Under the pieces are notes generated by a model. That model was not told where the DNA came from and made no database searches. It was given only the letters and a program-made list of their open reading frames with translations. The translations under genes were made by a program, and so were the position numbers. 7,754 bases of DNA from DASSFG01 sp035547915. GTDB taxonomy: Bacteria > Planctomycetota > Planctomycetia > Pirellulales > JAICIG01. How positions within the stretch are numbered: position 1 is the stretch's first letter; each line of letters opens with the position of its first letter. Of the stretch, positions 1 to 5,972 are shown piece after piece. The stretch is taken from NCBI GenBank assembly GCA_035547915.1, contig DASZTS010000079.1, forward strand, positions 1-7,754. Direction: 5' to 3'.

Positions 1-193
1 GCACAGGGTTGGGCGACGTCAAGAAAGTAGGTCTTCACTACATCGCCCTTTGCCACGCCGGGCCCCATCAACCTTGAACTTACGGTCGGTTCCCGGCTAA
101 AAATTCTCGAAACTGCCGCCAAACTCTCTAACTTGGGCTAAGAACCTGCCCATGCCGACGGCAGGCCAGGGGACCGCCAGAGAGCCGGCACGA
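1..193. other. Left-edge non-coding segment with a possible partial gene
   Basis: No complete gene is visible here. On the minus strand a frame is open from a TAG at 138-140 to the window edge. It contains an ATG at 66-68 followed by 22 protein-like codons (MGPGVAKGDVVKTYFLDVAQ and on), so it could be the first part of a leftward gene. The AAGG upstream of that ATG sits only 3 nt away, which is too close for a good ribosome site. The plus strand is also open over the same bases, ending at a TGA at 75-77, so a rightward gene ending here is equally possible. Neither can be settled without the neighbouring sequence. Confidence 0.25.
145..165 (-). terminator. Possible terminator hairpin after the 159-aa secreted protein gene
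   Basis: CCTGCC (145-150) pairs perfectly with GGCAGG (160-165) around a 9-nt loop, about 30 nt beyond the TAA of the gene at 194-673. On the minus strand the stem is followed by TTCTTAG, a weak T-rich stretch rather than a clean U-tract. The position suits a transcription terminator for the leftward gene cluster, but the stem is short. Confidence 0.35.
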
Positions 194-673
194 TTAGAAC
201 ATGCCGAAGCCCGTACCGTTCATGGCCGAGCTGCCGGTGCCCAACGGCGCCGGGTAGTTCCGCGGGGCGCCGCCCTTACCACCCGGGCCGGCTAGCGAAG
301 GATAGTAGTGCGAGTAATTGCGGTAGGAGGCACCACGCCCCGTGGCGCGCATACCACCGAGCGGACCGTAAGGTCCCACCTTCGTCTGCTGCATTTGAAG
401 GTCGCGGTTCAATCCCTGGATACGCGCGGCATTCAACTCCGTATTGCGCTGTTGCACGATCTGGGGTTGCACCAGCGTCGAATAGTTGAATCCGGGATCG
501 GCCCCGGGCCGAGCGAGATTCAGATAAGGGCTCACGTAGGGTTCGTTGACTGAGCTCTGGTAACGGCTTACAGCCCGCCGGACCGTTTGCCCCAGGACGC
601 GGTCGCTGGTGCTGATGGCCATCAGCCCGACGAAGAGCATGCAGCTTATTTTGCGGCTCCAGAGCGTGCCCAT
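194..673 (-). CDS. Small secreted Tyr/Gly/Pro-rich protein of unknown function
   Basis: This is a 159-residue protein that I do not recognise as a named family. Residues 1-29 form a typical signal peptide: a short basic start (MGTLWSRK), a hydrophobic core (ISCMLFVGLMAI) and a likely cleavage region ending VLGQ, so it is probably exported. The mature part has a Gln/Asn/Arg-rich middle (about 65-97, possibly helical) and a low-complexity C-terminus rich in Gly, Pro, Tyr and Ser, including RNYSHYYPSLAG (118-129) and ending GTGFGMF. Such tails are usually disordered or cell-surface associated; that is inference. The frame stays open upstream to 1171, but the ATG at 673 is chosen because GGAGG (680-684) lies 6 nt before it and because it puts the signal peptide at the N-terminus. 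It lies 175 bp downstream of the exported methyltransferase gene on the same strand and could share its transcript. Confidence 0.75.
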   Translation of the reverse strand: MGTLWSRKISCMLFVGLMAISTSDRVLGQTVRRAVSRYQSSVNEPYVSPYLNLARPGADPGFNYSTLVQPQIVQQRNTELNAARIQGLNRDLQMQQTKVGPYGPLGGMRATGRGASYRNYSHYYPSLAGPGGKGGAPRNYPAPLGTGSSAMNGTGFGMF

Positions 674-679
674 CGGTAT

Positions 680-684
680 CCTCC
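680..684 (-). promoter_or_regulatory. Shine-Dalgarno site deciding the start at 673
   Basis: GGAGG on the minus strand, 6 nt upstream of the ATG at 671-673. It selects this start over an in-frame ATG 12 codons upstream (709) and over the much longer open frame reaching 1171, which runs antiparallel into the methyltransferase gene. Confidence 0.7.
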
Positions 685-848
685 ACAAAAAACTGCCCAG
701 GCGCCCCATTTTATTGCTGCACACTACCAAAAGCGAATGGGTCGCGCCCATACATTCGGCATATTTCACTTCATCGGCGCATTTTGGACGACACTTGGCC
801 CAATTCGCCTGGTGAGCGCCGAAGATTCTGGCGGGTGATCTGCGGCTA

Positions 849-2129
849 CTAACGGCGGGAACCCGGCGAAGATTGCCCTGGTAACAGGGCGACCGGCTTC
901 GCCGGCACCGCTTTAGAGCGGATGTCGTCGAAAGAGATTTCGCCGGTGGCGCCCAAGAGCCCGATGGCAACCACGGCAAAACGAGCCGAGCGAGGCACAT
1001 TAAGTCTGCCCTGCTGTCGCGTCCACGGCATACTACCCGACCAGGGACCGACCATGGCTTGCCCGAGCGGAGATCGCTCTTCATCGAAGAACGTAACCAG
1101 CAGCATGGCTTGGTTTTCGATGCTCGGGCCCGCCTTGACGCTGGCCGTCCGTACCCAAAAGTCGATATCAAGCCGGCAGGTTTGACGTCCGTCGACGCCC
1201 ACGGCTTGCAGCACCTGGCCGTGCCGGCCGGGCTCCCGGTTGGTAATCGTCAAACAATTCTTTCCCGCGGGCGCTTCATCGAGCGCCTCGACCTTCGCCT
1301 GGCGGGCGTAATACCAACCTTCGGGACGCTCGGCGAAACGAGACGGTTCCTCAAAGTCGCCATTGACCAGTTGGTCACCGGCGGCCCGGTTCCGCCGCCC
1401 GTCGTCTTCCCCGGCTCCCGTCATGGGCACGAACATCGTCGGCTCGATGGCCTCTTTCACGAGCTTACCGCCGCGCTTTTCAAACAGGTAAAGCGTCTGT
1501 TGAAATCGTTCGCCCACCGGCACGATCATACGACCGCCTTCTTTCAGTTGATCGACCAATGCCTGCGGCACCGCTGTGGGCGAGCAGGTAACAATGATCT
1601 TGTCGAACGGTGCATATTGGGGCCATCCGGCGTAGCCGTCGCCCGTTCGCGGGTGAACGTTATCGCAGCGCAGCCGCCGCAAGGTGGCGGCCGAGCGGCG
1701 ACCGAGCGCTTCGACGATCTCGATCGTGTAGACGTCTTGCACTAACCGGCTAAGCACGGCCGATTGATACCCGCTACCAGTGCCGACTTCAAGAATTCTG
1801 TCGGTCGGCTGCAGATCGAGCCGCTCGGTCATCATGGCCACCATAAAGGGAGGCGAGATCGTCTGCCCCGAGCCGATCGGCAGGCACATGTCGCAGTAGG
1901 CGTAGCGGCGCTGGTCAGGCGTGACGAACTCATGTCGCGGAACGGTGCGCATGGCGTCGATGACGCGGACATTGCTGACACCCGCGGCCACAATCTCGTC
2001 GTCAACCATCTTATTGCGCTCGGATTGCCAGCTATCGGAGGGTTGCCCAACCGCGCCCGGCGTCAACATGCCCCACAGCGCCGACCCGACGACCAGCCAC
2101 AGAAACCGTCGATATAGGTTGTCTATCAC
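849..2129 (-). CDS. pcm: Exported protein-L-isoaspartate O-methyltransferase with C-terminal lectin-like domain
   Basis: A 426-residue protein whose residues about 36-238 are a PCMT-family SAM-dependent methyltransferase. This family methylates abnormal L-isoaspartyl residues so that damaged proteins can be repaired. Visible motifs are VPRHEFV (63-69), GSGQTISPP (86-94, the substrate-side motif), LEVGTGSGYQSAVL (113-126, SAM-binding motif I), TGDGYAGWP (162-170) and FDKIIVTCSPTAVPQ (175-189) followed by LKEGGRMIVPVG. Two things are unusual. Residues 1-29 look like a signal peptide (basic YRR, a hydrophobic core, then GAVGQ), which suggests action outside the cytoplasm. Residues about 253-405 are an added domain beginning LVNGDFEE and ending ISFDDI, the pattern of CBM4/9-like beta-sandwich modules, making the protein roughly twice the usual ~210 aa. 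The GTG start is supported by AAGGA 6 nt upstream. The enzyme call is firm; location and the added domain's ligand are inferred. Confidence 0.9.
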   Translation of the reverse strand: MIDNLYRRFLWLVVGSALWGMLTPGAVGQPSDSWQSERNKMVDDEIVAAGVSNVRVIDAMRTVPRHEFVTPDQRRYAYCDMCLPIGSGQTISPPFMVAMMTERLDLQPTDRILEVGTGSGYQSAVLSRLVQDVYTIEIVEALGRRSAATLRRLRCDNVHPRTGDGYAGWPQYAPFDKIIVTCSPTAVPQALVDQLKEGGRMIVPVGERFQQTLYLFEKRGGKLVKEAIEPTMFVPMTGAGEDDGRRNRAAGDQLVNGDFEEPSRFAERPEGWYYARQAKVEALDEAPAGKNCLTITNREPGRHGQVLQAVGVDGRQTCRLDIDFWVRTASVKAGPSIENQAMLLVTFFDEERSPLGQAMVGPWSGSMPWTRQQGRLNVPRSARFAVVAIGLLGATGEISFDDIRSKAVPAKPVALLPGQSSPGSRR

Positions 2130-2135
2130 GTGCCG

Positions 2136-2140
2136 TCCTT
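2136..2140 (-). promoter_or_regulatory. Shine-Dalgarno site for the GTG start of the methyltransferase
   Basis: AAGGA on the minus strand, 6 nt upstream of the GTG at 2127-2129. It supports a non-ATG start that places the signal-like hydrophobic segment at the very N-terminus. Confidence 0.6.
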
Positions 2141-2167
2141 GGCGGGCGTTCGACAGATAATGCGGCC

Positions 2168-2192
2168 AAAAAGATACCGGCCGGGGGGCCGG
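2168..2192 (-). terminator. Terminator-like hairpin between the 69-aa gene and the methyltransferase gene
   Basis: CCGGCC (2177-2182) pairs with GGCCGG (2187-2192) around a 4-nt loop, an all-GC 6-bp stem. On the minus strand it is followed by TATC and then five T (2168-2172). This resembles a rho-independent terminator for leftward transcripts coming from the 69-aa gene. It sits about 190 nt beyond that gene's stop and about 40 nt before the methyltransferase start, so it probably separates two transcription units. It could instead be a leader structure of the methyltransferase mRNA. The rest of the 2130-2383 gap shows nothing I can name. Confidence 0.4.
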
Positions 2193-2383
2193 CGGCCAAC
2201 AGCAGTTCGGGTTCGGAATCGCGCGGTGCTCTTAGCCCGCAAGAAAGTCTGTGCCTACGGACGCAGGGGGCCAGCGATCGCCATCCAGTAATGGCCTGTG
2301 CTTCGACGTTTGCGTGTCACAAGGCGCATCGAGGAATAGTCCACGGTGCGGTACCCCGAGACCGCAAGCGACCAGGTGCCACG

Positions 2384-2593
2384 TTAGGAACCGAGAAGCT
2401 GTCGGCTGGCGGAGACCGCTTCCAACCTCAGGCGGTCGAGATCGTCAAGCATTTCTTGCAGTCTCTGTGGGTCTTCACGGTGCTCGAACAGGCGCTCCGT
2501 CATTTGTTGTGATGCGTCGTTCCAGCGGAGCCACATTTGCACCACTTCTTTACAACGCACATCATGGCTCGCTGGCAAATCGGCGGACGTCAT
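2384..2593 (-). CDS. Small helical protein, paralog of the 90-aa protein at 5531-5803
   Basis: A 69-residue, charged and probably all-helical protein with no signal peptide or membrane segment. I do not recognise a named family. It carries WLRW at 21-24, a middle section ending LDDLDRLRLEA (49-59), and SASRQLLGS at the end. Residues 20-69 align without gaps to residues 39-88 of the product at 5531-5803 with 23 of 50 identities; this conservation is the best evidence that the short frame is a real gene. Spaced leucines in the second half suggest an amphipathic helix or coiled coil. The ATG is preceded by a strong AAGGGG site at a 6-nt spacing. Its start lies 35 bp after the stop of the large LEPR-XLL/DUF4214 gene on the same strand, so the two are probably co-transcribed. 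Its role is unknown. Confidence 0.75.
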   Translation of the reverse strand: MTSADLPASHDVRCKEVVQMWLRWNDASQQMTERLFEHREDPQRLQEMLDDLDRLRLEAVSASRQLLGS

Positions 2594-2628
2594 GGATCAC
2601 CCCTTGGCCGCCCCATGGGACGGCGAGA

Positions 2629-5058
2629 CTACGAGGTTACCGGACGATTGGGGTTGGTGTAGTATTGGGGCGTGTTCAGCATGGCGAGCTGGATATCGTC
2701 CCACGACGCTCCCTCGGAAAGCGCGGTGAAGAAGATGTCGTTGCCTTGTGGCGAGTTGCCGAACGGCCCCTCCAGGTAGAGGTTTTCCCATCCATCGCTC
2801 GTGATCACCGCCAGGTCCGGGGAACCACCCGAAACCGGCGTGCCAGGCGCCGGCAGCGGCGTGCTGGCCGTCCCTCCGGTCGCCGGGTAAAAGTTGTTCA
2901 AAACGAGGTGGTTGAACTCGTCGCTACTGATAAATTCTCGCACGACACCGTCGCGGTTACCAGCCTCGGAGCCGACCAGGCCGGACCAGAAGGCGAGGCC
3001 GCCGCTGTCCGGTGCGCGGTTCAACAGATCCTTGTAGAGAGCGTTCACGAAACCTTGCGGGGTATCGCCGGCCTTCAGATAAAATTCGTCGGAGCCGAGG
3101 ATGGCGGCAAATACGTACTTCTCGTCGGCCGATCCACCGTGCCCGCCAATCGTTCCAGGGCTTCCCATCTTGTCGGCCCAAAACACCAGGCCGTTGTTTT
3201 CTGGCACGCGGTCCAGGAGCGTCTCATAGAGCACGGTCACATAGTGGGTCTTGTACTCCGGCGAGTTGAGGAACGCGCTGATAACCTGCGCACGCTCCAA
3301 GGCCGTATTCTGGTGCCGCACTAGCAGATTGGTGTAGAACGTGAGCCCGCCGGCGTCGGGCTCGCGACCGAGCAATTCGCGGTACAGATTGTGAACGAAG
3401 GTCGTGGCCGTCGTATCGCCGGGCACACCGGCCAGGTAGAAGCCCAGCGGGATTGCAGACGGGAGGACGGTCAGGGTGAAATTCTGCACGAAGTTGGGAG
3501 ACACCCCGTTGTTGGCCGTGATCTTTATCGGGTAGGTACCCTGGCTGCCGATGGCGGCTATGCCACTCAACGTAGCCGTGCCGTTGCCGTTGTCGACGAA
3601 GTGGACACCGCTGGGCAAGGCGCCCGATTCCGTGAGCGCCGCGGCGGGAGCGCCCGTGGTGGTCACGGTGAAAGTGCCTGGCGCGCCTGCCGTGAATGTG
3701 GCGTTGTTGGCACCGGTGATCGTCGGCGCCAACTGCACCGTCAGGGTAAACGGCTGCGAGGTGGTGCCGAGATAGCTCGTCGCGTTGATGGTGAAATGGT
3801 AGGTGCCGCCCGCCGGCGAACCGGTCAGCGTGGCGGTGCCGTTGCCGTTGTCGGTGAACGAGAGGCCGTTCGGCAGAGCGCCTGTCTCGGTCAACGTGGG
3901 TGTCGGGCTGCCCGTCGTGGTGACGGTGAAGGTGCCCGTCGTGTTGGGAGTAAAGGTCGCCGTCGCCGGGCTGGTGACGCTCGGCGCGGCGAGCGCCGAC
4001 GACACCAAGATCCGGTCGTGGAAAATATTGTCGTTGTTGTAGGTATACAATTGCTCGGCCACGTAGATCTGACCGCTGGCGCTGATGTCGATGCCGCTGT
4101 AGCCCGCATCGTAGCCCTGGGCGTCGGGGGTCGTGTTGGCATAGGCGCCCTTGGGACTGTCCGTGATGGTATCGACGAGCGACATGTTCGAATCGTTGAG
4201 CACCGCGATGGCCGAGTTCGGGCCGAGGTACTCGGTTACGAACAACCGGCCGTCGAAGAGGGCATCGTCCATGGCACCGTTCACGCTGGCCTGGGCCTCG
4301 AGCGAGGTCCCGTTGGGCGAGATCTTGAAGACGGCGTCGCCGCGGTCCGTCGTGTTGACGCCACCCGTCGCGTAAATCGTGCCGTCGGCATCGACCACCA
4401 AGCCGTTGACAAAGGCGTTGGCGCCGAGGCCGAACGAGGACGACTGGAGGTTGGCGATGCCGTTGCTGCCGAAACTCGTATCCAGCACCGGAGCCGACGG
4501 ATTGTCGACGTTCCAGCGTTCGATGGTGCCCGCCCCCTTGTTGCTGCTGATATACACGAAGTAGTGGCCGTTCAGCTTTTGTACGGCGATGCCCGAGAGC
4601 TGTTTGGCGGCGGTGGTCGCCGACGTGAACGGCGCTCCCGACACGGGGGTCAGATTGCTGTTATAGATGGTCCACGGCTGAGTGGTCGCCGCGCTACCCG
4701 TGTTGAGCGTCGAATAGACAAAACCGCGGTCATCGGTGGCCACCCCCTTGGGTTGCTGGCCCGGGGTGGAAACCGTGGCTTCGGTCGACGCAGTCGAGGT
4801 CGACAGCTCGTTGATGGCCGAAGAATGGATGTAGCCGGCGTAGATGCTGGCATCATTCGGTGACAGAGCCAGACCACGGAGGCTATAGGGATTGCCGGGA
4901 GACGAACCGGTCGTGTCGGTGAACACACTCCAGGTCACGGCTGAGAGCATGGCCCGAGGTTCAAGCGATTCCGTCCCGCACCGCGTTTTGTGCGGAAGGG
5001 ACCGCGGCCGACGGACGCTCCTTTTGGAGGTCTTGGAAGTGCGCGGCGTAAAACCCAT
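2629..5058 (-). CDS. LEPR-XLL secreted protein with propeller-like, Ig-like and DUF4214 regions
   Basis: An 809-residue extracellular protein. A basic N-terminus leads into SLEPRAMLSA (31-40), the LEPR-XLL signature that marks many planctomycete exported proteins. Residues about 41-355 contain repeated strands such as LALSPNDASIYAG (63-75), GVATDDRGFVYS (105-116), LVVDADGTIYATGG (220-233) and GIDISASGQIYVAE (322-335), which resemble NHL/SMP-30-type beta-propeller blades. Two putative-Ig repeats follow (about 359-444 and 445-535), each containing GTFTVTTTG and DNGNGTATL. From about 555 to 710 come three DUF4214 units, starting FVHNLYRELLGREPDAGGL (555), YVTVLYETLLDRVPENNGL (606) and FVNALYKDLLNRAPDSGGL (670), and the tail ends in a degenerate fourth unit (AMLNTPQYY). 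No catalytic site is evident, so a structural or binding role at the cell surface is inferred. The ATG at 5058 fits the usual short lead before LEPR; the frame extends to a GTG at 5142, and no strong ribosome site decides between them. Confidence 0.85.
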   Translation of the reverse strand: MGFTPRTSKTSKRSVRRPRSLPHKTRCGTESLEPRAMLSAVTWSVFTDTTGSSPGNPYSLRGLALSPNDASIYAGYIHSSAINELSTSTASTEATVSTPGQQPKGVATDDRGFVYSTLNTGSAATTQPWTIYNSNLTPVSGAPFTSATTAAKQLSGIAVQKLNGHYFVYISSNKGAGTIERWNVDNPSAPVLDTSFGSNGIANLQSSSFGLGANAFVNGLVVDADGTIYATGGVNTTDRGDAVFKISPNGTSLEAQASVNGAMDDALFDGRLFVTEYLGPNSAIAVLNDSNMSLVDTITDSPKGAYANTTPDAQGYDAGYSGIDISASGQIYVAEQLYTYNNDNIFHDRILVSSALAAPSVTSPATATFTPNTTGTFTVTTTGSPTPTLTETGALPNGLSFTDNGNGTATLTGSPAGGTYHFTINATSYLGTTSQPFTLTVQLAPTITGANNATFTAGAPGTFTVTTTGAPAAALTESGALPSGVHFVDNGNGTATLSGIAAIGSQGTYPIKITANNGVSPNFVQNFTLTVLPSAIPLGFYLAGVPGDTTATTFVHNLYRELLGREPDAGGLTFYTNLLVRHQNTALERAQVISAFLNSPEYKTHYVTVLYETLLDRVPENNGLVFWADKMGSPGTIGGHGGSADEKYVFAAILGSDEFYLKAGDTPQGFVNALYKDLLNRAPDSGGLAFWSGLVGSEAGNRDGVVREFISSDEFNHLVLNNFYPATGGTASTPLPAPGTPVSGGSPDLAVITSDGWENLYLEGPFGNSPQGNDIFFTALSEGASWDDIQLAMLNTPQYYTNPNRPVTS
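3562..3699 (-). repeat. Ig-like repeat unit 2 core within the LEPR-XLL gene
   Basis: The 46-codon core of the second putative-Ig repeat. It matches the core at 3820-3957 at 32 of 46 residues, with GTFTVTTTG, LTE, GALP and DNGNGTATL shared, and the DNA is visibly similar too. This points to tandem duplication inside the gene. Confidence 0.75.
3820..3957 (-). repeat. Ig-like repeat unit 1 core within the LEPR-XLL gene
   Basis: The first copy of the 46-codon core, offset by exactly 258 bp (86 codons) from its partner at 3562-3699. The 86-residue period is a sensible size for one immunoglobulin-like fold. Confidence 0.75.
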
Positions 5059-5159
5059 AGTGCCAGCTCTCTGGAGTAAATGCCATTCATCGCGGGGAGC
5101 GCGCAACCCTCGACGCTCCGCTCCTTCGCGAAACGTTCGCACAGCGCCGACGGCCGCGC

Positions 5160-5420
5160 GACGGCGGGAATCCTTCGCATCAGCAAGGGAAACTTGCTGA
5201 GAGCCAACCGTGGCTCGCCGACCCCAAGGCCTGGCGCGACCTGCACCGAGACGGCCACAAAAAGTGGCCGCTTTTGGACGAACTGATCGAAGGGCTAACC
5301 CTGCAACCGAGCCTCGCCCGCTGCTCTTCCTCTGAACGCATGCCTCGGCAAGATAAATCGAATGCCGAAGAATCGGTAGTTTGGGAAGAAACTACACAGG
5401 AGTTTACTTACGTAGTCTAA
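5160..5420 (+). pseudogene. Possible 3' remnant of a plus-strand gene
   Basis: The plus-strand frame ending at the TAA at 5418-5420 is open back to a TAG at 5058-5060, but has no ATG until 5340. Its translation looks protein-like: LADPKAWRDLHRDGHKKW, then PLLDELIEGLTLQPSLAR, and it ends EETTQEFTYVV. Between about 5200 and 5325 nearly all codons end in G or C while the first two positions vary, as expected of real coding sequence in a GC-rich genome. I do not recognise the family. With no plausible start and no ribosome site, a decayed C-terminal fragment is more likely than an intact gene. The upstream half overlaps the leader of the minus-strand LEPR-XLL gene. Chance is still possible. Confidence 0.3.
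5252..5275 (+). repeat. Perfect 7-bp inverted repeat with A5 loop and short T-tract
   Basis: CGGCCAC (5252-5258), AAAAA, then GTGGCCG (5264-5270), followed on the plus strand by CTTTT. It has the shape of a weak rho-independent terminator for rightward transcription. It also lies inside the protein-like plus-strand frame at 5160-5420, so the two readings compete. On the minus strand it would fall about 200 nt upstream of the LEPR-XLL start, in the likely promoter or leader. Confidence 0.35.
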
Positions 5421-5503
5421 GTAGGTCAAGAAGCCTGAGTTGATTGGCGCGCTAAGAGATAATGTCCGCGCCGAGTGGGCCTAGGAAAGAGAGGTGCCCT
5501 CAA

Positions 5504-5525
5504 GATCTCGTCCATCGGCGAGATC
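5504..5525 (-). terminator. Hairpin immediately downstream of the 90-aa gene
   Basis: GATCTCG (5504-5510) and CGAGATC (5519-5525) form a perfect 7-bp stem around an 8-nt loop, starting 5 nt after the minus-strand stop codon at 5531-5533. The position is that of an intrinsic terminator for the leftward gene, but the minus strand beyond it (TTGAGGGC) has no U-tract, so it may only stabilise the mRNA 3' end. Confidence 0.35.
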
Positions 5526-5530
5526 GGCGC

Positions 5531-5803
5531 CTACAGGTCGTTGCCGAGTAGTTCTCGACTTGCGCGGCGCGCGTCCTGGCGAAGTTGCTCAAGATCGTCG
5601 AGCAGGCGCTGTTGGGCGGCAGCGTCGCGCCGTTGAGCGAACATCGCCCTGGTGGAGATCTCAAAGGCGGCGTCCCAACGCAACCAGCATTGCAACGCCT
5701 CGCGGTAGGCTTGGGTCGACGCGGCGGAGGCGCCGTGGACCGGAAACAAAAATGAAGCGGCGCCTGGGCCTCCTGGCCAGAGACGTCGGATCGACCGCAC
5801 CAT
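5531..5803 (-). CDS. Small helical protein, paralog of the 69-aa protein at 2384-2593
   Basis: A 90-residue protein of no family I recognise. The N-terminal 30 residues are Gly/Ala/Pro-rich and probably unstructured. From QAYREALQCWLRWDAAFE (31-48) onward it is charged and helix-like, with WLRW (40-43), LLDDLEQLRQDA (67-78) and RASRELLG (80-87). Residues 39-88 share 23 of 50 positions with the 69-aa product on the far side of the LEPR-XLL gene, which argues for a real gene. The frame is open upstream to 6148, into the insertion sequence, so the start needs choosing. The ATG at 5803 has GAGGG 5 nt upstream, better than the in-frame ATG at 5827. A competing plus-strand frame overlaps its N-terminal part. 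The insertion sequence ends about 150 bp upstream, so the promoter region may have been altered by that insertion. Function is unknown. Confidence 0.65.
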   Translation of the reverse strand: MVRSIRRLWPGGPGAASFLFPVHGASAASTQAYREALQCWLRWDAAFEISTRAMFAQRRDAAAQQRLLDDLEQLRQDARRASRELLGNDL

Positions 5804-5954
5804 CGAAACCCTCGCTCGCGACGGCATGCCGCCGAGAATTGTCGCGCCGGCGTTGCTCGTGCGCTTACAGCACTTTCGCCGGCTGGAAAGGAGGGCGGAT
5901 TGTAGATAAGCGCTGCTTAGCCAACAACGGCAGTTGCCGGCCGGACCTAGCCGT

Positions 5955-5972
5955 GGGTGCATAAGGGGAATT
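5955..5972 (+). repeat. Left terminal inverted repeat (IRL) of the ISKra4-type element
   Basis: Reads GGGTGCATAAGGGGAATT and matches the inverted right end at 17 of 18 positions, the single mismatch being at position 16. Beyond base 18 the ends diverge. Confidence 0.9.

Larger units (their letters stand above)
5059..5530. other. 472-bp gap upstream of the LEPR-XLL gene
   Basis: This gap lies between the 90-aa gene stop and the LEPR-XLL gene start, so it should hold the latter's promoter and leader. I see no convincing -35/-10 pair. It contains a hairpin right after the 90-aa gene (5504-5525), a perfect 7-bp inverted repeat with an A5 loop (5252-5270), a small palindrome CCAGCTCTCTGG about 7 nt from the LEPR-XLL start, and a protein-like plus-strand frame (5160-5420). 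The part from about 5340 to 5470 is noticeably more AT-rich than its surroundings. Confidence 0.6.

Noticed and set aside
700..848. A promoter for the 159-aa gene, with a TAAAAT hexamer in the gap after the methyltransferase gene.
   Set aside because: No -35 hexamer of acceptable match lies at 16-18 nt from it, so I cannot support a sigma-70 promoter.
674..1171. The minus-strand frame of the 159-aa gene stays open to an upstream start at 1171 (325 aa).
   Set aside because: The extension overlaps the methyltransferase gene on the same strand in another frame, has Cys/Arg/Ser-rich low-quality translation, and would bury the signal peptide and the GGAGG site at 680-684.
1059..1745. Plus-strand 228-codon frame opposite the methyltransferase gene.
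   Set aside because: The minus strand encodes unmistakable PCMT motifs throughout; the plus frame has no motif or ribosome site.
2251..4863. Long plus-strand open frames (2251-3324, 3391-4863) opposite the LEPR-XLL gene.
   Set aside because: Their translations are Arg/Gly/Val-rich and without recognisable domains, as expected of the antisense of a GC-rich gene. The minus strand has clear LEPR-XLL, Ig-like and DUF4214 motifs.
5059..5142. An upstream GTG at 5142 as the start of the LEPR-XLL protein.
   Set aside because: It would add 28 residues of Arg-rich sequence with no ribosome site. LEPR-XLL proteins usually have a short basic lead as given by the ATG at 5058. It is not fully excluded.
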